Notes: generated by a model not told the origin, from the letters alone. A stretch of DNA of 64,000 nucleotides from Cherax quadricarinatus (GCF_038502225.1 NC_091390.1:10830289-10894288), one strand, 5' to 3'; counted from the stretch's first letter, positions 1-11,261 are shown. A program made the numbers and translations.

Positions 1-868
1 TGTTAGTGGACTGCTGTGGGTCATATCCTGGGTGTTAGTGGACTGGTGTGGGTCACATCCTGGGTGTTAGTGGGCTGGTGTGGGTCACATCCTGGGTGTT
101 AGTGGAATGGTGTGGGTCATATCCTGGGTGTTAGTGGACTGGTGTGGGTCGCATCCTGGGTGTTAGTGGACTGGTGTGGGTCACATCCTGGGTGTTAGTG
201 GACCAGTATGGGTCACATCCTGGGTGTTAGTGGACTGGTGTGGGTCACATCCTGGGTGTTAGTGGACTGGTGTGGGTCACATCCTGGGTGTTAGTGGACT
301 GGTGTGGGTCACATCCTGAGTGTTAGTGGACTGGTGTGTGTCACATCCTGGGTGTTAGTGGACTGGTGTGGGTCACATCCTGGGTGTTAGTGGACTGGTG
401 AGGGTCACATCCTGGGTGTTAGTGGGCTGGTGTAGGTCGCATCCTGGGTGTTACTGGACTGGTGTGGGTCACATCCTGGGTGTTACTGGACTGGTGTGGG
501 TCGCATCCTGGGTGTTTTTAGACTGGTGTGGGTCACATCCTGGGTGTTAATGGACTGGTGTGGGTCGCATCATGGGTGTTAGTGGATTGGTGCGGGTCGC
601 ATCCTGGGTGTTAGTGGACTGGTGTGGGTCGCATCCTGAGTGTTAGTGGACTGGTGTGGGTCGCATCCTGGGTGCTAGTGGACAGGTGTATGTCACATCC
701 TGGGTGTTAGTGGACAGGTGTGGGTCGCATCCTAGGTGTTAGTGGACTGGTGTGGGTCACATCCTGGGTGTTAGTGGACTGGTGTGGGTCATATCCTGGG
801 TGTCAGTGGACTGGTGTGGTTCACATCCTTTGTGTTAGTGGACTGGTGTGGGTCACATCCTGGGTGTT
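1..868 (+). repeat. 32-bp minisatellite expanded from a SINE (left part)
   Basis: About 27 head-to-tail copies of a 32-bp unit (core GTTAGTGGACTGGTGTGGGT) run from the window edge. The same 32 bp occurs once inside the tRNA-derived SINE at 12493-12799, so the array is an in-place expansion of that SINE segment. The array resumes at 1717 after an LTR insertion. ORFs here read WVLVDWCGSHPGC-like repeats and are not genes. Confidence 0.93.
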
Positions 869-872
869 AGTG

Positions 873-1716
873 TGTCATGTAGGGGGGTCTTGGAATGTAT
901 TGGAACGTAAGCATAATCGGGGAATATGGGAGTATGGGAGTCAGTAGGCAGGGAACAGGCATGCGAGGTGGTAGGAGATGACAGGAGAGGTGAGCAGTAC
1001 GTAGGTAATGTGTGGTCACTGGTGACTACAACTTCACCTCTCATTACTCTACCCACCACTCCACACTACTCACCCTCTCACTACTCTAACTAAACATAAA
1101 TAAATGGAGAAAATAACGGGGACAGTGAATATTACTATTCTACTCAAACACAGTTTATTATTAAGTCCTTGTACCATAATATATTTGGGAACAGGAGTAC
1201 ATCATTGAGGTTTAGATAAATGGGGTGGTACACATAGGCAGTGAGACAGGGAATACTATCAACTTGACGAAAATGAATATAACTTACAATATAGCACAGA
1301 GGACAGTTCACTACAGGAACTAAGCCACAGGTCCCAAGACCTACACAGCACGAGTACTGCGCCAAGCCAGTACTCTGTCCAGTGCCTCCAACAGTCTCCT
1401 CCAGAGACTTCAGCAGCCTTCTCCCGAGCCCTGCTCCCCAGCAGCAGCTCCGCTCGAAGTCTCTGCTCAGGAGCTCTGCATCCCAGCAGCAGCTCTGCTC
1501 GAATCTCTTGATCATGCTCTTCCTTGGACTTTTATGGTGGTCCAAGCACCCTCCACAACCACGTGTACGACCTGACGCCTAGGTCTGAGGCGTCAAGAAC
1601 AAAAGACCTCAGACGTGGGCGTGGCTACAGACGTTTGCCAAGGCAAGGTGTGACCATATAATTGGTTAAATTAGGTCTCCCCAGAGACCTCACAAGCCCA
1701 GCTGAACTACATCACA
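873..1716 (-). mobile_element. Solo LTR inserted in the 32-bp array
   Basis: The segment begins TGTCATGTAG and ends CTACATCACA, so it has inverted termini in the TG...CA style of LTRs. It is flanked on both sides by the 32-bp array and by the 4-bp duplication AGTG (869-872 and 1717-1720). It matches 2237-3199 over its length, including a TTTATT (AATAAA on the minus strand) near 1150. Orientation is taken from the linked copy downstream, whose PPT and PBS lie on the minus strand. The 133-aa ORF inside is not protein-like. I infer a solo LTR left by LTR-LTR recombination. Confidence 0.82.
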
Positions 1717-2095
1717 AGTGGACTGGTGTGGGTCATATCCTGGGTGTTAGTGGACTGGCATGGGTCACATCCTGGGTGTTAGTGGACTGGTGTGGGTCAC
1801 ATCCTGGGTGCTAGTGGACTGGTGTGGGTCGCATCCTGGGTGTTAGTGGACTGGTGTGGGTCATATCCTGGGTGTTAGTGGACTGGTGTGGGTCACATCC
1901 TGGGTGTTAGTGGACTGGTGTGGGTCACATCCTGGGTGTTAGTGGACTGGTGTGGGTCACATCCTGGGTGTTAGTGGACTGGTGTGGGTCGCATCCTGGG
2001 TGTTAGTGGACTGGTGTGGGTCGCATCCTGGGTGTTAGTGGACTGGTGTGGGTCGTATCCTGGGTGTTAGTGGACTGGTGTGGGTCGCATCCTGG
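1717..2095 (+). repeat. 32-bp minisatellite (right part)
   Basis: This continues the 32-bp array of 1-868 for about 12 units, then runs into the ordinary SINE 3' sequence at 2096. It shows that the solo LTR split one array. Confidence 0.92.
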
Positions 2096-2236
2096 GACAA
2101 AACTGACCTAATTTGCGGGAAATGCTCAGCATAACAAGCGGCTTTCTATATAGTAGTATGTCATTGACGTCAGCTATGGTCTGTATACTTTGTACATGTA
2201 CTTGTATACCTTGTACATGTACTTGTATACCTTGTA
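2096..2236 (+). mobile_element. SINE 3' part with first 21-bp units
   Basis: The sequence matches the SINE at 12663-12770: GACCTAATTTGC, a TATATAGTAGTATGTCATTG stretch and the start of the TGTACATGTACTTGTATACC repeat. It is interrupted at 2236 by the LTR element and the 21-bp repeat continues at 5046. Confidence 0.82.
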
Positions 2237-3199
2237 TGTCATGTAGGGGGTATGAGAATGTATCGGATATAAGTGGGGAATATGGGAGTAATCGGAGGGA
2301 GTAGGCAGGAGAGTCTGAGTAGAGTGATTAGCGGCCAGCGGTAGGTAGGTAATGTGACAGGAGAGGTGAGCGGTAGGTAGGTAATGTGACAGGAGAGGTG
2401 AGCGGTAGGTAGGTAATGTGACAGGAGAGGTGAGCGGTAGGTAGGTAATGTGAGGTCACTGGTGACTACAACTTCACCTCTCATTACTCTACCCACCACT
2501 CCACACTACTCACCCTCTCACTACTTTAACTAAACATAAATAAATGGAGAAAATAACGGGGACAGTGAATATTACTATTCTACTCAAACACAGTTTATTA
2601 TTAAGTCTTTGTACAATAATATATTTGGGAACAGAGCATTATTGTGGTTTAGATAAATGGGATGGTACACATAAGCAGTGAGACAGGGAACACAATCAAC
2701 TTGACGAAAATGAATATAACTTACAATATAGTACAGAGGACAGTTCACTACAGGAACTAAGCCACAGGTCCCAAGACCTACACAGCACGAGTACTGCGCC
2801 AAGCCAGTACTCTGCCCAGTGCCTCCAACAGTCTCCTCCAGAGACTTCAGCAGCCTTCTCCCGAGCCCTGCACCCCAGCAGCAGCTCCGCTCGAAGTCTC
2901 TGCTCAGGAGCTCTGCACCCCAGCAGCAGCTCCGCTCGAATCTCTGCTCAGGAGCTCTGCACCCCAGCAGCAGCTCCGCTCGAATCTCCTCTGCTCAGCT
3001 GTTCCTTGGGCTTATATCGTGGTCCAAGCACCCTCCACAACCATGTGTACGACCTGACGCCTAGGTATGACGCCGTCAAGAACAAAAGACCTCAGACGTG
3101 GGCGTGGATACAGACGTTTGCCAAGGCAAGGTGTGACCATATAATTGGTTAAGTTAGGTCTCCCCAGAGACCTCACAAGCCCAGCTGAACTACATCACA
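2237..3199 (-). repeat. 3' LTR of the defective element
   Basis: The LTR is 963 bp with inverted termini TGTCATGTAG/CTACATCACA. It is longer than the solo copy (844 bp), mainly because of extra tandem GGTAGGTAATGTGACAGGAG units (2337-2450) and extra GCTCCGCTCGAA units (2880-2990). A minus-strand AATAAA lies at 2594-2599. Confidence 0.78.
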
Positions 3200-3220
3200 T
3201 CCCCCTTTCTTCCCCTGTTT
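3200..3220 (-). other. Polypurine tract
   Basis: The minus strand reads AAACAGGGGAAGAAAGGGGG directly before TGTGATGTAG. This is where plus-strand DNA priming occurs in LTR retrotransposons, and it fixes the element's orientation. Confidence 0.7.
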
Positions 3221-4935
3221 AAAATATCTGAGAACTAGGACAATTTGTCCTAAGTTATTAGACTATTTTAATCCTAACCCCTTAAATCTATTACAATACA
3301 AAGACAAAATTATACATAATACAAAATTATTCAACTACATATATTTCCCTCAACCTTCTCATCTACCACAAGGCAGCATAATCAGTACACCTGGCAGTTG
3401 GCCAGCATAATAGTTGCTCTCTGGTGCAAAGCCTCCTTACCCGTCATTTCTCCTTAAACCTAAATATCGGGCTCCAGTGCCTTCCCTACTTCTACTAGAA
3501 ATGCACTAGCCAATGCTAGTCACCCTCGCACGTTAACCATTGGGCCAAACCTCTCTAGGCTTCTATAGCGTGGAAAACTGCTCCAACGGGTTGCATTCTT
3601 TCAAGTAACTGCAACTGGACCACTTCACGACCACCAAGGTCGCATTTTCGGCACACTTCACATGCGCACTACAACATCTGAAAATCGAGACAGGGCAGGC
3701 ATCGCAGCTAAGACCCTCCATTATCCTATGCCACTACTAGGATTCACTGGCCTCATAAAACAAGGCGGCCATAATCACTGGACCGTATTCAAGGTCACCT
3801 TATTTCACACAGGTAACACTAACACTTCTGGCAAGTCAAAGTAGGCTGGGGACATCTCACACTCTCAGTTGTCTCTCAAGGCTGGCAGGGCATCCCCGCA
3901 TACCGGTCGTACAGGTCGACCAGCAAGGCAGGATACACCTCCATACCACCCTTGATAGCAGGCTGGTCCCAGCAGCTGGAGTCCATCTCCGCGGCTCGCG
4001 CCCTTCCACATCTCTGAGGATGGCAGCGCCTTCATAGTAGATTCCCCTGTCCTGGCACACCAGCCAAGATCCCTCACACACCAGTGCAGCATCACCGCCA
4101 TCTCCTCCTGAGCTAGGCAGCATCACAGCACGGCCACAGCATAGCAGAAAGCATCACAGCACAGCCACAGCATAGCAGACAGCATCACAGCACGGCCACA
4201 GCATAGCAGACAGCATCACAGCACAGCCACAGCATAGCAGACAGCATCACAGCACGGCCACAGAATAGCAGACAGCATCACAGCAGCCGACATCAGCAGT
4301 GGCAGGCTATGGTCAGATGCTCGGGGTGAGGTGAGGTCACTTCAGGTCATCAACAGCAGGTGCGGTCACCCATCCCTGGCAACTGCGGGTAACTGGCGGT
4401 CCGCGGGTGATGGTCACAGAGGCTGGGTGACGCAGACAGACACCCACTACACTGGATGACAGACCAGGGCAGCAATACATCTACTGGGGCACATCAGCTG
4501 GGTGACTGGGCATATCAGCTGGGTGACTGGGCACATCAGGTGGACAGCAATCATAGGCAACTCTTCAATGGGTGACAGTTGTGGGTGAGTCTTCCAAGGC
4601 GGGCTGGGTGACTTCTCATTCCTCTGTAAATATTCAATTTCGGCCAGTAATTGCTTCCCCCAAAAGTCTCACCCAAATACTGATATTCTCCACCATTTAT
4701 CTCAAACCAACAACCAACTCCACCAAATATAATATTACACCCAAACAATTATTTAGACCCACCGTCAAAAAAGGACAGTTAAGGTCATTAGGATTATAAT
4801 ATACAGATATTCACTTTAGATTTTACACACACAAGAAAAAAAAGTGGGAGCAAACGGTAGCTTAACATAAGTATAACCGAGCAGTCAACATTAAGGCACA
4901 TGGGACTGGTTCCTACTATAAAACTAATAGGAACC
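3221..4935 (-). other. Internal region of the LTR element, non-coding
   Basis: About 1.7 kb between PPT and PBS. The longest minus ORF (3857-4126, 89 aa) has no recognisable motif and overlaps another ORF in a different frame. A 31-bp tandem repeat lies at 4122-4290. I see no coding function. Confidence 0.6.
4122..4290 (+). repeat. 31-bp tandem repeat
   Basis: About five copies of a 31-bp unit containing AGCATCACAGC and CACAGCATAGCAGAC, inside the LTR element. Confidence 0.88.
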
Positions 4936-4953
4936 ACCACCGCTTAGACACCA
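4936..4953 (-). other. Primer-binding site (tRNA 3'-end complement)
   Basis: On the minus strand TGGTGTCTAAGCGGTGG follows the LTR end CTACATGACA with no spacer. TGG complements the CCA end of a tRNA. I cannot name the tRNA with confidence. Confidence 0.62.
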
Positions 4954-5045
4954 TGTCATGTAGGAGGGTAAAGAATGAAAGGGGGAATATGGGAGTAAGA
5001 GGGGGGAATCAGTAGGTAGGTGACAGCCGAGGCAGTAGGAGGGAT

Positions 5046-5622
5046 GTATACCTTGTACATATACTTGTATACCTTGTACATGTACTGGTATACCTTGTAC
5101 ATGTACTTGTATACCTTTTACATGTACTTGTATACCTTGTACATGTATTTGTATACCTTGTACATATACTGGTATACCTTGTACATGTACTTGTATACCT
5201 TGTACATATACTGGTACACCTTGTACATGTACTTGTATACCTTGTACATGTACTTGTATACCTTGTACATGTACTTGTACACCTTGTACATATACTGGTA
5301 TACCTTGTACATGTACTTGTATACCTTGTACATATACTGGTATACCTTGTACATGTACTTGTATACCTTGTACATGTACTTGTATACCTTGTACATGTAC
5401 TTGTATACCTTGTACATATACTGGTATACCTTGTACATGTACTTGTATACCTTGTACATGTACTTGTATACCTTGTACATGTATACCTTGTACATGTACT
5501 TGTATACCTTGTACATGTACTTGTATACCTTGTACATGTACTGGTATACCTTGTACATGTACTTGTATACCTTGTACATGTACTTGTATACCTCGTACAT
5601 GTACTTGTATACCTTGTACATG
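5046..5622 (+). repeat. 21-bp minisatellite from the SINE tail
   Basis: About 27 copies of a 21-bp unit (ACATGTACTTGTATACCTTG plus T), with a second variant containing ACATATACTGGTATACC. Ends in TGTTATCATTATTAT, matching the ATT-rich end of the SINE at 12493-12799. ORFs in five frames (YTLYMYL, TCTRYTS, HVQGIQV repeats) arise because 21 is a multiple of three; none is a gene. Confidence 0.94.
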
Positions 5623-5639
5623 TATTGTTATCATTATTA

Positions 5640-6020
5640 TATGGTAAATACATGATCGATACTGGATGGCCTAGCGCTTAGCCAGCAAATTACCATGACA
5701 CTGTAGAGATGTTAAACATAGTGAAAAATAAACTAATTGACAAGTAAGGGAGCCTTGGACACAATACTTGCTGTCAAGATGCGTGAACCTCGACTGTTCA
5801 GCCTACTGCTATTAGATATCAGAAAAACTGCTCGAATAATTATGGAAGTGATGTGGTGTGCCACATCAATCAGGCTGAGATATATATGTGGGCCTGCGGG
5901 ACGCCAAGAACAACAGCTTAAGTGATTGGCCAGTTAGGTCTAATAGGTATGCCTAGCTCCAGACAGGAATATATCCGAAACAGACCATAGGTATATCACT
6001 CACTGGAAATTTAATACAAA
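5640..6020. other. Unassigned spacer
   Basis: No repeat, RNA or coding signal that I recognise. The 62-aa ORF at 5737-5925 has no features and sits in a region without other coding signs. Confidence 0.5.
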
Positions 6021-6022
6021 CT

Positions 6023-6454
6023 GTGAGTAGCATCACAAGAGGTGAATACAACCAGAAACCACCATCACCACTCGCTAACATAGCCAGCAACTACCAACAG
6101 ACCACAGACAAAAACTACCAACAGATCAGCACAGACAGCAACTACCAACAGACTAACACAACAACTACCAACAGACCAATACAGACAGCAGCTACCAACA
6201 GACCAATACAGACAGCAGCTACCAACAGACCAATACAGACAGCAACTACCAGCAGATCAACACAGAAGCTACCAGCAGACCAACACAGACAGCAACTACC
6301 ACGAGACCAACACAGACAGCAACTACCACGAGACCAACGCAGACAGCAACTGCCGGCAGACCAACACAGCAACCACCGGCAGACCAACACAGACAGCAGC
6401 TACCAGCAGACCAGCACAACAACTACCAGCAGACCAGCACAGGAACGTAGATGA
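6023..6454 (+). repeat. 27-bp-based degenerate tandem repeat with spurious ORF
   Basis: A degenerate unit of about 27 bp (CTACCAACAGACCAATACAG core) repeats through the region, so a 143-aa frame rich in T, N, Q, R and P stays open. There is no start context, domain or intron signal, and the frame ends where the next repeat begins. I treat it as non-coding. Confidence 0.75.
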
Positions 6455-6504
6455 ATGGTTCAGAGAACCGACAAGTTGATAAATTAGACACATGTGCAAC
6501 TTGG

Positions 6505-6592
6505 GTATCTTCAATGAGGAAACGTTTCGCCACACAGTGACTTCACCAGTCAATACAAAGAAGAATGGACTGATGAAGCCACTGTGTGGCTG
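6505..6592 (-). ncRNA. Degenerate hammerhead foldback (family B1)
   Basis: The minus strand reads CUGGUGA-A-GUCAC-UGU-GUGGC-GAAAC-GUU; the core A6 is changed to G and stem II has one mispair. The plus strand at 6568-6590 repeats CUGAUGA and stem II but has lost GAAA. The two halves face each other. Probably inactive. Confidence 0.55.
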
Positions 6593-6838
6593 TGCACACT
6601 CTGGTCACATCACACACATCAGGCCGTCAATGGTACGAGACAGACACATGGCTTCTGCCGAAAGGAATTGGTCACAATGTTCCAGAGACACGACGGAGGC
6701 CTCGGATTTGGATATACATGGGGCGCAATCTTAGCGCAGAAGTTGCAAGATCACTCCGTGTCATCAGTGGACGAGGAAGAGGTTGCAGATCTGGCAGCTC
6801 CAACCATGCAGCCAGCGAATACGGAAGGATAGATCAGT

Positions 6839-8089
6839 GTGAGCAACAGTAAGACACGCCGTCCCTCCAAGGAGCAGGTAACCCAGCTCAACCCCCCTGG
6901 CAGATTCAAGGTAATGTCTTACAGGGAACACAGAACCCACTATGGTGTGGTTACACACCTGGAATCACGGCACAAACTGAGGTTCAAGATACGGTACATC
7001 CTGAGGGTAGAACCAATACTGACTTGTCTCAACAGGGAAATATGCACAACCTTGAAAGTCATGGAGACAGACCGCTCCTTCACCCTGGAGGAATTGGACT
7101 CTCGGCAGATCATCATCAAGGGTGTAGTGATGCGATACCCGCTGATGATGCCCATCGAGGCAGTAGCAGCTCATCCCAGTGTGGTGTCAGCTCAACGTCT
7201 CAAAGCAAAGTCGGCAGGCAACGCACCAACCCAGCAGGTCCTCAATATGGCATGTAGGACCGCTGCCATCTCAGCTGGACCTCGGTTCTTGGGGCAGGTA
7301 CGATGTCAGGGCCTTCATGGCAGAACCAGTTCGCTGTTTCAAGTGCCAACGTTATGGACACCTGGGTGCACTCTGTCCAAACAGAGTAATCTGCGGTGTC
7401 TGCAGCCAGCACCACCCTACCGAGGAATGCATCACCAAGCTAAAGAATGCATCGCCACCCACTCCACGATGCCCGAACTGCAGGCAGAAACACCATGCCT
7501 GGAAGACGCCAACAACTCGGCAGCAGGCTACGGCAGAGCATCACCCTCAGCAGACGATGAGTGCAGAGAATCCTGCCATACTGCAGAACTCTCATTAGGC
7601 TGCCCAACTCAATGCCCAGGAATTTCCGATCCTTGAAGCCTCAACTAGGCGTCATGGACAGGAGTATCCTGCACCCCTACCTCAACGAAGAAACAAAAAC
7701 ATAAGGGACAAGCTGTGCCAGCAGGAAACATTTGGGCAACACAATCAACAGCCGGCACTACACGAGCTCCCACCGGCCATAACACGCAGGCACTCCTTAC
7801 CCAGATAATATCCACTGTCTCGAACCCACCGACAACGCAGGCCCTCGACAGGGAGAATCTCTTAACACTCATCGAGGCATTCACGGATATTATTTGCAAC
7901 ACAATCAACGGAATAACAGAGCATGTTTCGGCAGATGGTCAGCACACTCCTGAGCGTGTGCTTACCGACCGAGGAGGAGACGGTGGATACCATGAATCTG
8001 CAGATTCTCAGAGCGGACAGAGCCCAATCACCAGCTCAGGAAACAGCCGAGATGGAGTAACCTCAGTACCAAATCACAGTCGTTTATGA
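6839..8089 (+). pseudogene. LINE ORF1, gag-like zinc-knuckle protein, frameshifted
   Basis: This is a broken nucleic-acid-binding ORF1 of an I/Jockey-group LINE. The first part is in the frame opening at 6839 (265-aa frame). Homology then moves to the frame opening at 7179, which carries three zinc knuckles: CFKCQRYGHLGALC (CX2CX4HX4C), then CGVCSQHHPTEEC, then CPNCRQKHHAWK. This order of knuckles, ending in HHAW, is the usual C-terminal signature of jockey/I ORF1 proteins, which coat LINE RNA. A third frame (7715-8089) may carry the C-terminal tail. At least two frameshifts make it non-functional. There is no matching ORF2 downstream; the I-like ORF2 at 15-18.7 kb is on the other strand and need not be the same copy. 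Confidence 0.78.
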
Positions 8090-8254
8090 GGCACACTAGC
8101 TGAACTCTCCAGAACAGTTCTTGAGCAGTATATGCTGCAACAGTGAAGAATTAATTCTCCTTGGGGAGCCAGAGACGGGTCATCTCAAGATTAAGACCCG
8201 TGCCAGGACCCTGGTCTTAGTGAACATTTTACATACATCCTATCTGTTAGTGGA

Positions 8255-8366
8255 CTTCGTAAATGGTCCAAGTCGGACTCGGACCAAAACGTCGTGGTAA
8301 GCTCCACACTCCCGTGAGCGGGTTATTTGTGTATCGTTCCAGTCACGGTATTGTGACTTTTTTGTT
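8255..8366 (+). repeat. Family D repeat (CGAAACGTCG stem-loop type)
   Basis: Contains GTAAATGGTCCAAGTCGGAC, an AAAACGTCGTGGTAAGCTCC segment and GGGTTATTTGTGTATCGTTC. Related copies lie at 24010-24095, 55400-55550 and 56090-56170. All share a GGUCC/GGACC stem-loop followed by (C)GAAACG. It resembles the hammerhead repeats but lacks a CUGANGA core, so I do not call it a ribozyme. Confidence 0.6.
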
Positions 8367-8496
8367 ATTTAACATAAATACTTTTGAGATATTCTTTTTA
8401 ATTTATGATAATGTAATGTAAAAAACTTCACTTGCCTTATTCGGCAACAAGAGCGTTATTATTTAAGCCAAAGTCGCAAGTTTTACTTATTCGGCA

Positions 8497-8629
<133 letters not shown>

Positions 8630-8715
8630 GTTTATTATAAAATATATGCATACTGCGGACCTCGGTTAACTGGGCTACTTTTGGCCCGCAGGCCAAAAGT
8701 GGCCCATGGCAATGG

Positions 8716-8752
8716 ATCCAATGGATCCTCTGGATCAGAGGATCCATTGGAT
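8716..8752. other. Perfect 16-bp-arm hairpin
   Basis: ATCCAATGGATCCTCT, loop GGATC, then the exact reverse complement. Three GGATC motifs make it internally repetitive. No terminator or transposon context is evident. Confidence 0.85.
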
Positions 8753-8998
8753 CAGAAGCGCATCGAACAAAGTTGCGGCAGTTCAAGTCACCATGACCTT
8801 GTTAATGGGTTAATGGAATAAGGGAAGGAAACCCGTGGACACTAAGGTCAGCAGCTCCCCATAAAGGTCAATATGGTTTCCATTATTTAAGGGTTTCTAC
8901 GTGACCTTAGTCCACCCTCTTCTCTCTCCTACACATTTCCCTTTGTATCCTTTCCACCCTCTGTCTCTCTATTATTACCAGTTTGTTGGGTGATGTCT

Positions 8999-9297
8999 TA
9001 GGATAGGATAGGATAGGATTTCGTTCGGATTTTTAACCCCGGAGAGTTAGCCACCCAGAATAACCCAAGAAAGTCAGTGCGTCATCGAGGACTGTCTAAC
9101 TTATTTCCATTGGGGTCCTTAATCTTGTCCCCCAGGATGCCACCCACACCAGTCGACTAACACCCAGGTACCTATTTGCTGCTAGGTGAACAGGACTACA
9201 GGTGTAAGGAAACGTGTCGAAATGTTTCCACCCGCCGGGAATCGAACCCGGGCCCTCCGTGTGTGAAGCGGGAGCTTTAGCCACCAGGCCACCGGGC
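8999..9297 (-). mobile_element. tRNA-derived SINE, type 2
   Basis: The minus strand starts with a tRNA-like head (A-box-like TGGCCTGGTGGC, B box GGTTCGATTCC), then a body with GGTACCTGGGTGTTAGTCG and a tail GGGGTTAAAAATCCGAACG followed by (CCTAT)n. Closely similar copies are at 10745-11048 (minus) and 52232-52505 (plus). Confidence 0.85.
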
Positions 9298-9589
9298 CAC
9301 CGGGCCACCAGGCCACCGGGGAGTAAATGAGAAGTCTTTGGAGGCTTCTTACCTTATTGCAAAGTCGTGGTAGGCACACAGGCTTGTGTGTTTGTGCCCA
9401 TGGCCCGGGAGGGCCATGCCCTGGAGGGAGAGAGGAGTAGGACTGTTGACTGAGTCTAGGCAGCTGAGTGAGGCAGAGGCAGGGATGGGCATATTGAAGT
9501 GATAGGCCTATAGGTGGCAGCACCAGCATGGCACGAAATATGAACTAAGCTGGCAGACAGCATAGGCTGTCTGTGCAGACAGTACAGGC

Positions 9590-10330
9590 TGTCTACACTA
9601 TTTCTACCTTGTTTCCTTGTTTTTCCTCTTTCCTCTCTTGGACTTTCTTCCTCTATCTTATTTTCTTTCTTTGGCTGCCTCCTTTTGTTTATCTTATTTC
9701 CTGTGTTTACCTGCCTTTGTCTTTCTTCCTCCGTCTGCTTTCTCTCTTCTATCTTCAATCCTATGTCTGTCTTCCTCCTTTCTCCCATCTCCCTTACTCC
9801 CTGTCTTCATCTGTATTCTTTTCTCCCTCTTTCCATCCCATCTCTCCCTCCCATTATCTCTCCCTTCCACTGCCTCCCTTTATCCACCTATCTATCTTCC
9901 TCTGTTCGTTTATCTCTACCCCCTGGTTTTCTCTTCCTCTTCCTACGTCCTCTTTCCTCACTCCTTCTGGCTCCATCTTTTCCTGCACCGTCTTTAGTAT
10001 CCTCTCTTCTCCCCTCTTCTCTCAATTTTCCCGTCCCCCTCCTTTTCTCTCCCTGTGTCCGTCTCCTTTCCGACTCCCTTATCATTTTTCCTTTTTCTGA
10101 CCTATGCCTCCCTATCATTCTCTCCCAATGATTTCATCTTCTCCCTTGTATCTCTGTCTCCCTCCTCTCCCTTCTGTGCCTATGCATTCTCTCCTTTACA
10201 TCTGTATGCGTCTTTATCTTATTTCATTATGCCCATCCTTTTATCCCTGTGCCCGTCTTCCCCTTTTATCTCTTTGCATTCTGTCTCTTCTTCCTCTCTC
10301 AGAAATTTCTGTGATTTCCTCCAGCACAGC
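9590..10330 (+). repeat. Polypyrimidine low-complexity tract
   Basis: About 740 bp of almost pure C/T on the plus strand. Overlapping open frames rich in S, L, P and F appear in all three plus frames because stop codons need purines. These are not genes. The tract could form triplex DNA. Confidence 0.9.
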
Positions 10331-10354
10331 GACGAACATATAGATAAATGATTC

Positions 10355-10405
10355 ATCTTTGAGAGAACGTTTCGCCACACAGTGGCTTCATCAATCCATA
10401 CAAAG
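10355..10405 (-). ncRNA. Degenerate hammerhead motif (family B1)
   Basis: The minus strand reads GGA-UUGAUGA-A-GCCAC-UGU-GUGGC-GAAAC-GUU-CUC. Stem II is perfect. C3 is U opposite G8, giving a wobble, and stem I is mostly lost. The following minus-strand upstream part (10406-10480) carries GAGGGACTGATTACCTCA, shared with other units. Confidence 0.58.
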
Positions 10406-10484
10406 GAGAATGGTGAAGAACAGGAGGAGTTTGAGGTAATCAGTCCCTCAGCCTTGAGTCGATTTAATCAGTCCATACCCCCGG

Positions 10485-10645
10485 CCGGGATTGAACCCGC
10501 GGTCACAGAGTCTCAAAACTCCAGCCCGTCGCGTTCGCCACTAGACGAATCTTATTGTGGCTAGCTGGTCTAGTGGCTAACGCGACGGGCTGGAGTTTTG
10601 AGACTCTGTGACCGCGGGTTCAATCCCGGCCGGGGTATGGTTTGG
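10485..10645. mobile_element. tRNA-like foldback (type T)
   Basis: Two inverted tRNA-like heads face each other: minus at 10485-10545 and plus at 10556-10640. Each has an A-box-like TAGTGGCTAACG (or a variant) and B-box-like GGGTTCAATCC. Related foldbacks are at 31758-32290 and 45085-45360. No complete functional tRNA cloverleaf is evident. Confidence 0.68.
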
Positions 10646-10744
10646 TCAGTCCATCAGTCTTTAAAAAATACAGCACATATGCGAAGAAGTGGCTTATATA
10701 CTGTAGACAGATGAGGTGCAGCAGTCGTAGGTGGTATGACAATG

Positions 10745-11048
10745 GATAAGATAAGATAAGATAAGATTTCGTTCGGATTTTTAACCCCGGAGGGTTAGCC
10801 ACCCAGGATAACCCAAGAAAGTCAGTGCGTCATCGAGGACTGTCTAACTTATTTCCATTGGGGTCCTTAATCTTGTCCCCGAGGATGCGACCCACACCAG
10901 TCGACTAACACCCAGGTACCTATTTGCTGCTAGGTGAACAGGACAATAGGTGTAAGGAAACGTGTCGAAATGTTTCCACCCGCCGGGAATCGAACCCGGG
11001 CCCTCCGTGTGTGAAGCGGGAGCTTTAGCCACCAGGCCACCGGGCCAC
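10745..11048 (-). mobile_element. tRNA-derived SINE, type 2
   Basis: Nearly the same as 8999-9297, with a tail of (CTTAT)n (10749-10768 region) instead of (CCTAT)n. B box GGTTCGATTCC is intact on the minus strand. Confidence 0.86.
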
Positions 11049-11261
11049 ATGTGGAAGTAAGTCATGCCTAAAGGCTAGGCAAGCGAAACATTCCCTGTAT
11101 TACGATCCCAAGACGTTGGTTGCTGTGTCTGACAGGAATGAAGACAAATCGTTCAGAGAACCATGTATATTCTGTATTTTCTTTTTCAAGATTGATAGAC
11201 TGATTACATCGACTCCAGGCTGAGGGACTGCTTACCTGAAACTCCTTGTGATAGTCACCAT

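Larger units (their letters stand above)
2237..5045 (-). mobile_element. Defective LTR retrotransposon (non-autonomous)
   Basis: Read on the minus strand, this has a remnant of the 5' LTR (5045-4954), a primer-binding-site-like TGGTGTCTAAGCGG (4953-4940), about 1.7 kb of internal sequence, a purine tract (3220-3200) and a 3' LTR (3199-2237) beginning TGTGATGTAG. No gag, protease, RT or integrase motif is visible in the internal part, so it would have depended on a relative. The 5' LTR is cut to about 92 bp where it meets the 21-bp array. The array lies on both sides, so the element inserted into the SINE's 21-bp array. Confidence 0.75.

Noticed and set aside
1144..1545. 133-aa minus-strand ORF inside the solo LTR
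   Set aside because: No motif, not kept intact in the second LTR (2584-2802 frame differs), and LTRs are non-coding.
8255..8366. Family D as a hammerhead ribozyme
   Set aside because: It has a stem-loop and GAAACG but no YUGANRA core and no consistent stem I.
9573..10351. Overlapping S/L/P/F-rich ORFs that might encode membrane proteins
   Set aside because: Polypyrimidine tract; stop codons cannot occur in C/T-only DNA, so all frames are open.
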